Made by a program: the position numbers and the translations under genes. A DNA stretch of 5,099 nucleotides from Methylococcales bacterium (GTDB lineage: Bacteria; Pseudomonadota; Gammaproteobacteria; Methylococcales; Methylomonadaceae). The first letter of the stretch is position 1. Each line of letters begins with the position of its first letter. Below are positions 1 through 4,990 of the stretch, in pieces. Below the pieces are notes generated by a model that worked only from the letters and a program-made list of their open reading frames with translations, was not told where the DNA came from and searched no databases. The stretch lies in NCBI GenBank assembly GCA_023134955.1, contig JAGLUC010000319.1, positions 1 through 5,099 of the forward strand, in the 5' to 3' direction.

Positions 1-300
1 GTTACGTTAGACTCTAATTTAGAGAGCAGCGTTAGAGCTACCACTTTAAATAATAAAACATGCTCAAGAAAACAAATTTACCTTTATTTTTCCTGCTTCT
101 TTAGAGCATCTGGGGTGCATATACTATCAATGGTAATATTAAGAAAAACTTTACTTTTATTTTTATAGTGTAAATCTATTGCCTTGTGGAGTTGAAATAT
201 ATAATATACTTTGTTGTAAATAACATGTTCTTAAGTTTTTTATCGGAACAAAGTGAAATTATAGTGTCTATTAAAATAACTAAATTGGAGCACAAACATC
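1..300. other. AT-rich gene-free leader upstream of hicBA
   Basis: No convincing gene is visible in these 300 bases. The far left holds the 13-nt palindrome CTCTAATTTAGAG (12-24) and the octamer CGTTAGAC (5-12), which recurs at 985-992. TTATAGTGT occurs twice (163-171 and 259-267), each time followed by CTATT, with four extra bases in the first copy. A 14-codon frame from the ATG at 60 encodes a Lys-Lys start and a Leu/Phe-rich stretch and stops at 104. It has no ribosome binding site and I do not call it. The segment most likely carries the promoter and untranslated leader of the toxin-antitoxin operon. Confidence 0.5.
179..210 (+). promoter_or_regulatory. Candidate sigma70 promoter for hicBA
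   Basis: TATAAT at 200-205 matches the -10 consensus exactly, and an overlapping TATACT lies at 205-210. The best -35 candidate is TTGCCT at 179-184, which gives a short 15-bp spacer. The start point would lie near 212, leaving about 90 to 125 nt of leader before the first start codon. In a stretch this AT-rich a perfect -10 can arise by chance, so the call rests mainly on its position before the operon. Confidence 0.3.
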
Positions 301-336
301 ATGAAATTTAATAAAGAAGGTTTATGGAGGTGTTAA
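301..336 (+). CDS. Possible 11-codon leader peptide before hicB
   Basis: This ATG-initiated frame encodes MKFNKEGLWRC. It has its own plausible Shine-Dalgarno sequence, GGAG at 287-290, ten bases ahead. Its TAA stop (334-336) directly abuts the hicB ATG at 337 and is in the same frame. The GGAGG ribosome binding site of hicB lies inside it, so ribosomes finishing this peptide would sit on the hicB start. It could couple or tune antitoxin translation, or it could be a vestige of an originally longer hicB N-terminus. There is no homology support, so its reality is uncertain. Confidence 0.3.
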   Translation: MKFNKEGLWRC

Positions 337-612
337 ATGACTTATCCATATAGATACCCTTTATCTCGTTTTTTTGCTAAGTTTGGTATAACTTTAAATA
401 TTAGAATAGATGTAATGAGAGACGTTGAGGCTAATGTTTATGTTGCTACAAGTAAAGACATACCAGGATTGGTTCTTGAAGCCGATTCATTTGCGCAATT
501 AAGAGACGAGGTTACTGAAGCAATTCCTAGTCTATTAGCCTTAGAAGATAACTCTAATCATTATCATGCGTCAGCTGATGTTATTTACAAAGATCACATC
601 GCTATTACATGA
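337..612 (+). CDS. hicB: HicB-like antitoxin (DUF1902 family)
   Basis: This is the antitoxin half of a type II toxin-antitoxin pair; such proteins bind HicA and block its mRNA-cleaving site. The 91-residue product has a basic/aromatic N-terminal segment (about 1-20, PYRYPLSRFF). A partial HicB fold of the DUF1902 type follows at about 21-68: IRIDV, a D-x-E turn (29-31), VYVATSKDIPGLVLEAD (34-50), then a helix ending IPSLL. The TSxDIPGLVxEAD block is the family hallmark. No C-terminal helix-turn-helix or ribbon-helix-helix domain is visible, so operator binding by HicB alone is doubtful. GGAGG at 326-330 lies six bases before the ATG and supports this start. The antitoxin precedes the toxin, the reverse of the canonical hicA-hicB order, and its stop overlaps the hicA start (ATGA). 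Confidence 0.85.
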   Translation: MTYPYRYPLSRFFAKFGITLNIRIDVMRDVEANVYVATSKDIPGLVLEADSFAQLRDEVTEAIPSLLALEDNSNHYHASADVIYKDHIAIT

Positions 613-800
613 ATGGATTTGAAAAGGAAGTTAAAAAGATTCTTACCGAAAATGGCTGGAAGCTTTTACGATCAGGAAAAGGCTCCCATGAATATTGGGG
701 AAAAAAAGGGGAAAAGCCTGTTACCGTTCCTTATAATTGCAAATCAAGACACACAGCTAATTCCATAATGAAAGAGACAGGGATTAACCATAAATTTTAA
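609..800 (+). CDS. hicA: HicA mRNA interferase toxin (YcfA-like)
   Basis: HicA toxins are small double-stranded-RNA-binding-fold ribonucleases that cleave mRNA in the cytoplasm and cause growth arrest when free of HicB. This 63-residue protein shows the complete fold: an N-terminal helix (EKEVKKILTENGW), then LLRSGKGSHEYW carrying the invariant Gly-Ser-His (25-27, His27 the expected catalytic residue). The VTVPY strand (38-42) and a C-terminal helix ending SIMKETGI complete it. The length is normal for the family. No residue loss suggests inactivation. The start overlaps the hicB stop by four bases, which implies translational coupling and keeps toxin output tied to antitoxin output. A strong intrinsic terminator follows at once, so hicB and hicA form a closed operon. 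Confidence 0.9.
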   Translation: MNGFEKEVKKILTENGWKLLRSGKGSHEYWGKKGEKPVTVPYNCKSRHTANSIMKETGINHKF

Positions 801-825
801 AAAGCCAGCCTGCGCTGGTTTTTTT
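799..825 (+). terminator. Rho-independent terminator after hicA
   Basis: CCAGC (805-809) pairs with GCTGG (814-818) around a CTGC loop. The stem extends through a G-T pair and flanking A-T pairs, and seven T residues follow at 819-825. It overlaps the end of the hicA stop codon. On the minus strand the same hairpin is followed by CTTTTT, so it could terminate in both directions. Confidence 0.9.
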
Positions 826-1037
826 ATACCTAAAAATAAATTTTGGCGCATGGAAAGCAAACCTGACGCTTTACCACGCTCAGTGTATGAAACTGAAAGA
901 GCAAAGTATTGCAGGAATAAAACCCGTAACAACTTTGAAACTTTCATAACTTTTTCATCAACCCGACTGAGAGGGTCATCAGTGCGTTAGACAGCAGAAA
1001 AATGTAATTTGAGAATTAAAGGGTTACAATTTTACGC
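826..1037. other. Intergenic segment between hicBA and dead higB
   Basis: No intact gene is visible. A 20-codon frame beginning at an ATG near 887 has no other support. The weak hairpin ACCC/GGGT lies near 961-977. GTTAGAC at 986-992 repeats the start of the window within a shared CGTTAGAC octamer. AAAGGG at 1018-1023 lies 14 bases ahead of the higB start and may be a remnant of its ribosome binding region. Confidence 0.4.
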
Positions 1038-1304
1038 ATGATAAAAACCTTTATCCACAAAGATTTAGAAAAATTCTATCGAACAGATAGTAAAACAGGT
1101 ATTCAAGTGAAACCCTCTGAAGGGTTGCATTTAATTATTGCTAAATTAAACTAGGCAAAAACAATTTAAGATATGGATATTTCATTTCTTAAGCTTCACG
1201 AATTAAAAGGTGATAGAAAAGGAATATGGTCTGTAACAATACAAGCAAATTGACGTATTACTTTTCAGTTTCATGAAGGTGATGCAGAGATTGTAAATTG
1301 TGAG
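1038..1304 (+). pseudogene. higB: Inactivated HigB toxin (RelE/HigB superfamily)
   Basis: HigB toxins are ribosome-dependent mRNA endonucleases. Reading one continuous frame from the ATG at 1038 gives the family pattern from start almost to end: MIKTFIHKDLEKFY, KTGIQ, HLIIAKLN, then DMD, LKLHELKGDRKGIWSVTI, RITFQFHEGDAEIVN. The frame is interrupted by three stops: TAG at 1152-1154, TAA at 1167-1169 and TGA at 1251-1253. The last falls exactly where the family has Trp in the N-W-R-I-T-F motif (TGG to TGA). No frameshift is needed, so decay is by substitution. Homology ends at about 1304, just before a hairpin repeat, and the usual C-terminal YEDYH-like end is missing. No HigA antitoxin follows. 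A five-codon frame at 1384-1401 (MAKIK) resembles a HigA start but is too short to call. The locus is almost certainly non-functional. Confidence 0.85.
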
Positions 1305-1308
1305 CGGG

Positions 1309-1362
1309 AATTGGGGGCAGTGCCACATTTAAAGACAAGTGGCATAATAACTGACCTCAATT
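1309..1362. repeat. Imperfect hairpin repeat at the broken end of higB
   Basis: AATTGGGGGCAGT (1309-1321) pairs with ACTGACCTCAATT (1350-1362), with one G-T pair and one mismatch in 13. After a six-base bulge (1344-1349), GCCAC (1322-1326) pairs perfectly with GTGGC (1339-1343) around a 12-nt loop. Bulged stems of this size are typical of REP-like or other small non-autonomous elements. It begins where higB homology stops, so insertion may have removed the 3' end of that gene. I see no second copy in the window, so its repeat status is inferred. Confidence 0.6.
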
Positions 1363-1437
1363 TTTCCAGCTCAGGATGAGTATATGGCAAAAATAAAATA
1401 GTCAAATGAAATCAGTAAGTGGCTTTAAGAGTAAAAC

Positions 1438-1722
1438 ATGACAGGTAAAACATTTTATAACGCTGATATTGCAGTCGCCTTAAAGTATGATGGGCAGCAA
1501 GCACCAAAAGTTACTGCAAAAGGTGATGGGGTTACGGCTGATCAAATTTTAGAGCTTGCCGAGAAACATGGCATTCCCTTACAAAATGATCCTGATTTAG
1601 CTAAAATTTTAGCCCAAGTTCCTTTAGGGGAAGAAATTCCTCAAGAATTGTATGTTGCAGTTGCAGAAGTTATATCCTTTGCTTATTTTTTGAGTGGAAA
1701 AACACCTGATTCAGTTCTATAG
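1438..1722 (+). CDS. Stand-alone FlhB C-terminal domain paralogue (FhlB/FlhX-like)
   Basis: The 94-residue protein matches the cytoplasmic C-terminal domain of FlhB/YscU export-switch proteins. It has AVALKYDG (12-19), APKVTAKGDG (22-31), a helix ILELAEKHGIPL (37-48), NDPDLAKIL (50-58), and VPLGEEIPQELYVAVAEVISFAYFL (61-85). In FlhB the block before AVALKYD is NPTHY, the autocleavage site that drives substrate-specificity switching. Here it is FYNADI, so the protein cannot self-cleave and resembles the part left after cleavage. Small paralogues of this kind (FlhX/FhlB) are known to partly substitute for that domain in some bacteria, often next to fliK; no fliK or flagellar gene is visible here. 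A TAA at 1432-1434 just upstream in frame fixes the start near 1438, with a weak AAGAG at 1427-1431. It converges on the next gene with 11 bp between stops and no obvious terminator. Confidence 0.85.
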   Translation: MTGKTFYNADIAVALKYDGQQAPKVTAKGDGVTADQILELAEKHGIPLQNDPDLAKILAQVPLGEEIPQELYVAVAEVISFAYFLSGKTPDSVL

Positions 1723-1733
1723 ATAAAAATTAT

Positions 1734-3044
1734 TTACAAATTCAAAGTTTCTATCCATTCACTTCCTTTACCTTTAAACTTGTCTAAAACCCCTGCTTCT
1801 TTTGCAAGTTGGCGGAAATTATCAGAGCGATTAGTCATTTCAGATGCCACTAGAATTAATTCTAATTCTAAAGGTGGTAAAGATTTAATTAAGTTTTTTA
1901 CCAAGCCAGGGTTAACGCCATTAGAACCAAAATCACCTAGGGCTAAAGCTCTGGAAAAACCATAAAACTGTTGCATTCGGCTTTCGCAAAGCTGGCTGTA
2001 TCGTAGTCTGTGTTTTTTGTTTTTTAAAGATTCTTTTATGGAAAGCGTAGCTACAGCGGCATTATAAAAAGCATTTTGCACGCCATGGGAAAAAACTGGA
2101 TCAACAAAAGCGGCGGCATCACCAATGCAGTAATAATTTTCACCACAAATATTATTAGAATAATAGGAATAATCAGGACGATATTGTAATGAACCATCTA
2201 TAAATTGTGCAGATGCCAATAATTTACTTAAATAAGGTAGTGTTTCACAGGTTTGCTTAAAAAAATCAGCACGCTGTTGACCATCCATCCCTTTGGTTCG
2301 GCTGGTTGGAACAATCAATCCTACGCTGGTTTTACCTCTTAAAATTATATGCCATATCCAGCCAGCTTCAAACGACATGACAAAAGTGACTGGTTTAATA
2401 TTTTCCAATTCAGATTCTGAATGACTTTGTCTGTCTACACCGACATACCTCGAGTTTTTGAAATACCCCCAGAGGGATAAAAAGTTCAACTGGCTACTGA
2501 TTGTTTGACGTGTTTTAAATTGATTGGCTAAAAATGAACTATGACCACTGGCATCAATAACATACTGGCAACGTATTTCCCCGCCATTATTACAATTATT
2601 TCTTTTGTCGATAAATGAAATGACAGGGAAGTTTTTGTCACTGAAATCCACTTTTTTTACAGCTACTTGATTAAATATTTTGGCTCCACAACTTATCGCA
2701 TGTTCCAATAAAATATCATCAAAAATATCCCGTTCAATATGAAGTCCAGGCCGAGTGTAACCAAAATCAGAGAATTGGATTTGGTGAATTTTATCATTCC
2801 AGACAGTCACTCCACCTGCTTTGGCTAAGAAACCTTGCTGTTTGATTTTTTCCGATACTTGCGTCATATCGGTAAATTTCCAAAAATGGGGGATTAAACT
2901 CTCCCCCACCTGGTTACGCGGAAAAACAGCTCGTTCAAGCAGAACAACCTCAATACCAGCCAGAGCTAAATGCGTTGCTGCACTACTTCCGGCAGGTCCT
3001 CCTCCTATAACAACTACATCACACGACTTAGGGATTTCAGTCAT
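1734..3044 (-). CDS. FAD-dependent oxidoreductase, flavin-halogenase-like
   Basis: This 436-residue enzyme belongs to the p-hydroxybenzoate-hydroxylase-fold flavoproteins, on the branch holding flavin-dependent halogenases and geranylgeranyl-reductase-type enzymes. The N-terminal dinucleotide site is VVVIGGGPAGSSAA (Gly14, 16, 19), with Glu37 ending the second strand for FAD ribose. FPRNQVGESLIP (41-52) is a family block. Lys75 in GFLAKAGGVTVW lies where halogenase relatives carry a conserved lysine. YVIDASG is at 161-167. GWIWHII (228-234) matches the halogenase W-x-W-x-I motif but lacks its closing Pro. GDAAAFVDPVFSHGV (308-322) is the second FAD-binding motif. All cofactor motifs are intact, so it should bind FAD. 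The substrate is unknown, and it may be a halogenase, a reductase or a monooxygenase. No signal peptide is visible. It starts five bases after the lipoprotein stop, with only a distant AGGA about 14 bases ahead, so translation is probably coupled to that gene. Confidence 0.8.
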   Translation of the reverse strand: MTEIPKSCDVVVIGGGPAGSSAATHLALAGIEVVLLERAVFPRNQVGESLIPHFWKFTDMTQVSEKIKQQGFLAKAGGVTVWNDKIHQIQFSDFGYTRPGLHIERDIFDDILLEHAISCGAKIFNQVAVKKVDFSDKNFPVISFIDKRNNCNNGGEIRCQYVIDASGHSSFLANQFKTRQTISSQLNFLSLWGYFKNSRYVGVDRQSHSESELENIKPVTFVMSFEAGWIWHIILRGKTSVGLIVPTSRTKGMDGQQRADFFKQTCETLPYLSKLLASAQFIDGSLQYRPDYSYYSNNICGENYYCIGDAAAFVDPVFSHGVQNAFYNAAVATLSIKESLKNKKHRLRYSQLCESRMQQFYGFSRALALGDFGSNGVNPGLVKNLIKSLPPLELELILVASEMTNRSDNFRQLAKEAGVLDKFKGKGSEWIETLNL

Positions 3045-3049
3045 TTAGT

Positions 3050-3598
3050 CTATGCATTTCCTAATAAGGCATTATGTGTTGGGTTGGCTAACCATTTGGA
3101 AACGTCCTTTCCTAAAACCTTGACGCAACGACCTAAAATATTACATGTTCCTTTGTAGGCTCCCCACATTCCGCCGCCAGAATAACGACTTGCTCTGAAG
3201 CCGCCTATTAATTTACCCCTTCTTGTTAATTTACCTTTGATTAGAACCATTTTAGCTCCTGACCAGGCTCCGCCTCCACTGCCTTGTACCTGTTCAATGA
3301 CAATACTTAATACCTGTGCTTTGGCAGGTACAGAATTAGATTCTGTAATGATTTTTGTAAATTGACGAGAAGAATTTTTCTTAATATAGGTTGCTAATTT
3401 ACCTGTTAAGTCACATTCGTTTTTAACAGATTCTCTTACATGAATACCTTTTTTAAAAACAATTGGTTTTATAACCAGTGTTCCTGAGCTGGAAACTGAT
3501 TGAGCTTGATTTTGAATTTTGGCAGATTTGCTGGATGTTGATTTACAACCACTTAAAGCAAATAAAAAAATAAATAGAAATATAAAATTAATCTTCAT
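3050..3598 (-). CDS. Small outer-membrane-type lipoprotein, unknown function
   Basis: I chose the ATG at 3598 because GAGGG (3607-3603) lies four bases ahead and because it leaves a clean signal peptide: MKINF, a hydrophobic core IFLFIFLFA, and the lipobox L-S-G-C with Cys18. An ATG nine codons upstream (3625) would spoil the signal. Lys19 after the lipid cysteine is not the inner-membrane retention residue Asp, which favours the outer membrane. The 182-residue precursor continues with a Ser-rich linker (about 19-40). A soluble domain follows with two glycine-rich turns, GSGGGAW (106-112) and SGGGMWGAYKGTC (140-152), and cysteines at 62, 152 and 159. The strand-GG-strand arrangement and closing helix vaguely recall DUF4410-type lipoproteins, but I cannot confirm this. 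It is the first gene of a two-gene unit with the flavoenzyme. Confidence 0.8.
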   Translation of the reverse strand: MKINFIFLFIFLFALSGCKSTSSKSAKIQNQAQSVSSSGTLVIKPIVFKKGIHVRESVKNECDLTGKLATYIKKNSSRQFTKIITESNSVPAKAQVLSIVIEQVQGSGGGAWSGAKMVLIKGKLTRRGKLIGGFRASRYSGGGMWGAYKGTCNILGRCVKVLGKDVSKWLANPTHNALLGNA

Positions 3599-3615
3599 AG
3601 AACCCTCTTTTTGGA

Positions 3616-3643
3616 ATAGTATCATTTAAATCTTACATTGAAA
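3616..3643 (-). promoter_or_regulatory. Candidate promoter for the lipoprotein-flavoenzyme unit
   Basis: On the minus strand TTTCAA (3643-3638) is followed after 16 bp by TACTAT (3621-3616). TGA directly precedes it (3624-3622), forming an extended -10. Transcription would start near 3609, leaving only about 10 nt of leader, which still contains the GAGGG ribosome binding site. The 9-bp inverted repeat at 3645-3685 lies directly upstream of the -35, where an activator or repressor could act. Confidence 0.4.
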
Positions 3644-3644
3644 G

Positions 3645-3685
3645 TGTAGCGTAAAATAGTAATTTTGAAAACTTTATACGCTACA
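3645..3685. repeat. Perfect 9-bp inverted repeat in the divergent promoter region
   Basis: TGTAGCGTA (3645-3653) and TACGCTACA (3677-3685) are exact reverse complements separated by 23 AT-rich bases. The spacer contains the smaller palindrome TTTTGAAAA. It lies between the divergent lipoprotein and mutarotase genes, next to the candidate leftward promoter. It could be a two-site operator, with half-site centres about 32 bp apart (roughly three helical turns), or the ends of a very small inserted element. No T-run follows either arm, so a terminator is unlikely. Confidence 0.65.
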
Positions 3686-3743
3686 AGCCTTCTTATTTTC
3701 AATAGTTTAAAAGTAAAACAAGTGTTATCCTACTCTCCCTCTA

Positions 3744-3770
3744 TTGTGCATGAGAAAATACTTATACTTA
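3744..3770 (+). promoter_or_regulatory. Weak promoter candidate for the mutarotase gene
   Basis: TTGTGC at 3744-3749 and TACTTA at 3765-3770 are separated by 15 bp, and an overlapping TATACT at 3763-3768 would give 13 bp. Both spacings are shorter than the usual 16 to 18. The position, 20 to 45 bases before the ATG, is right for a promoter, but the match is poor. Confidence 0.2.
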
Positions 3771-3791
3771 ATAAGGTTATCTTAAAGAAAC

Positions 3792-4709
3792 ATGGTAAAC
3801 AAGATTAATATTCAACAATTAAATGCCGACTTTGGCATTAGCAATCAGCTTGTATTTACAAAAGGAAAAGGTGGATTGCCTTTTATAGAAGTCACTAATA
3901 AAAAAGCCAGTGCATTAATTTCTATATATGCAGGGCAAGTCTTATCGTTTAAGCCTGTTAATGAGGCAGAAGATTTTATGTTTATCAGTGACAACGCTTA
4001 TTTTCAAGAAGGTAGGGCGATAAAAGGTGGAATTCCCATCTGCTGGCCTTGGTTCGGCTCAGCTTTAGATACTAAAAATAATAAACTGCCAGATCACGGT
4101 TTTGTAAGAAACAATTATTGGTCGGTCTCAGCCGTTGATATTTTAGATAATGGTGATACTAAGATAAAACTTGAATTTGTTGATTCAGCTAAAACCAGAA
4201 AACTTTGGCGATATGAGTTTTATCTTGCTCTGGAAATTATTGTTGGGGATTCATTAACTTTAGAATTACTTACTCAAAATACTGGAGATAAATCTTTTTT
4301 TATTACAGAAGCATTACATACTTATTTCAATGTAGGCGATGCAACTCAGGTACAAGTTTTAGGCTTGGAAAAGACCGAATACCTGGATAAAACAGAAGAC
4401 TTTATTAAAGTCTGCCAGATAGGGGCACTGACTATTTCTGAAGAAACAGACCATATTCATCTGGGTGTCAAGCAGGATTTGACAATAAATGACCCAGCAT
4501 TTAATCGGAATATAAAAATCACTTCATCAGGAAATAAAAATGTCGTGGTCTGGAATCCCTGGGTTAAAGGGTCGGCAGAAATAACAGATTTAGAAAGTGA
4601 TGACTATAGGCACTTTATTTGTGTTGAAATTGCCAACGTAGCCTCTGATATAGTAGAGATCTTACCTGATAGTGAATACAGGATAGTTACAAATTATAGC
4701 CTTGCCTAG
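3792..4709 (+). CDS. yeaD: D-hexose-6-phosphate mutarotase (YeaD-type aldose 1-epimerase)
   Basis: This cytoplasmic enzyme interconverts alpha and beta anomers of glucose-6-phosphate and similar hexose phosphates, helping feed glycolysis, the pentose phosphate route and glycogen metabolism. The 305-residue length and beta-sandwich pattern fit the family. Key blocks are IYAGQVLSFKP (45-55), AIKGGIPICWPWFG (76-89), PDHGFVRN (100-107, His102 in the sugar pocket), and EALHTYF (173-179, His176 the expected catalytic acid). GLEKTEYLDK (191-200), VVWNPW (252-257) and CVEIAN (277-282, Glu279 the expected catalytic base) follow. The phosphate-binding arginine region is represented by VRNNYW and by Arg75. 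No catalytic residue appears lost. It is transcribed alone, divergent from the lipoprotein gene. There is no strong Shine-Dalgarno sequence, only AAAGAAAC before the ATG. A repeat-dense gene-free region follows. Confidence 0.93.
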   Translation: MVNKINIQQLNADFGISNQLVFTKGKGGLPFIEVTNKKASALISIYAGQVLSFKPVNEAEDFMFISDNAYFQEGRAIKGGIPICWPWFGSALDTKNNKLPDHGFVRNNYWSVSAVDILDNGDTKIKLEFVDSAKTRKLWRYEFYLALEIIVGDSLTLELLTQNTGDKSFFITEALHTYFNVGDATQVQVLGLEKTEYLDKTEDFIKVCQIGALTISEETDHIHLGVKQDLTINDPAFNRNIKITSSGNKNVVVWNPWVKGSAEITDLESDDYRHFICVEIANVASDIVEILPDSEYRIVTNYSLA

Positions 4710-4715
4710 TAGTGC

Positions 4716-4749
4716 GCCAATGTTGTAATGGCGAGTAAAAAACATTGGC
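4716..4749. repeat. 9-bp perfect inverted repeat after the mutarotase gene
   Basis: GCCAATGTT (4716-4724) and AACATTGGC (4741-4749) are exact reverse complements around a 16-nt loop, starting six bases after the mutarotase stop. It could act as an RNA hairpin protecting or ending the mRNA, but no T-run follows (TCTTAAG), so it is not a classical intrinsic terminator. Confidence 0.55.
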
Positions 4750-4756
4750 TCTTAAG

Positions 4757-4824
4757 CCCTCTCCTGCTGGATGCCTACACGGATGTAGGTGAGTAGAGCA
4801 ATGCAGGAGCAATTGCCGAGAGGG
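4757..4824. repeat. Nested multi-hairpin element, probable dispersed repeat
   Basis: Outer arms CCCTCTC (4757-4763) and GAGAGGG (4818-4824) are perfectly complementary. Inside, CTGC (4764-4767) pairs with GCAG (4803-4806), extendable to CTCCTGC/GCAGGAG if it competes with the outer arm. CCTACA (4774-4779) pairs with TGTAGG (4784-4789) around a CGGA loop. The palindrome GCAATTGC (4809-4816) lies between the right arms. The element is more GC-rich than its surroundings. Such compact nested hairpins are characteristic of REP/MITE-class elements scattered between genes. Copy number cannot be seen from one window. Confidence 0.65.
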
Positions 4825-4881
4825 AGGGGTGAGAAGAAACCAAACAAGTCTCTTCTTCAAAATTCTTTTAAATTTGACATT

Positions 4882-4951
4882 CTTTCTATCCATCAAACCA
4901 GTGTTGTCAGAGCACTAGTACTCCTACAATTTTAGTTTGATTAATAGAAAG
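4882..4951. repeat. 70-nt imperfect palindrome
   Basis: CTTTCTATCCATCAAAC (4882-4898) is the reverse complement of GTTTGATTAATAGAAAG (4935-4951) except at two adjacent positions. The centre of symmetry, between 4916 and 4917, is also the centre of the inner near-palindrome GAGCACTAGTACTC (4910-4923). Across the 35 symmetric pairs I count 26 Watson-Crick pairs plus two G-T pairs. As RNA it would form one long irregular hairpin. It may be a decayed palindromic mobile element. It is too far from the mutarotase stop, and lacks a T-run, to be an obvious terminator. Confidence 0.7.
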
Positions 4952-4990
4952 TTCTTTATGATGAGCATAATAACTGAATTAAAGTATATT

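Noticed and set aside
60..104. Short frame encoding MLKKTNLPLFFLLL, signal-peptide-like
   Set aside because: It stops after 14 codons, has no Shine-Dalgarno sequence, and no continuing coding sequence follows in any frame.
744..947. 67-residue frame on the minus strand
   Set aside because: It overlaps the end of hicA and its terminator, has no recognisable domain, and reads through the hairpin; it is a chance frame.
1251..1253. TGA in the HigB frame read as tryptophan recoding
   Set aside because: Two other stops (TAG, TAA) interrupt the same frame, and nearby intact genes use ordinary termination, so simple gene decay is the better explanation.
1384..1401. Possible higA remnant (MAKIK then stop)
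   Set aside because: Five codons resembling a HigA start are too few to distinguish from chance in AT-rich DNA.
1780..3158. Plus-strand frames opposite the flavoenzyme and lipoprotein genes
   Set aside because: They are antisense shadows of strongly supported genes on the minus strand and resemble no family.
4832..4856. AGAAGA/TCTTCT stem as a terminator
   Set aside because: Six A/G-rich pairs with a 13-nt loop and no clean T-run next to the stem; pairing like this is common in such sequence.
4687..4896. 69-residue minus-strand frame covering the mutarotase 3' end
   Set aside because: It translates the nested hairpin repeat, is Cys/His/Pro-rich without family resemblance, and has no convincing ribosome binding site.
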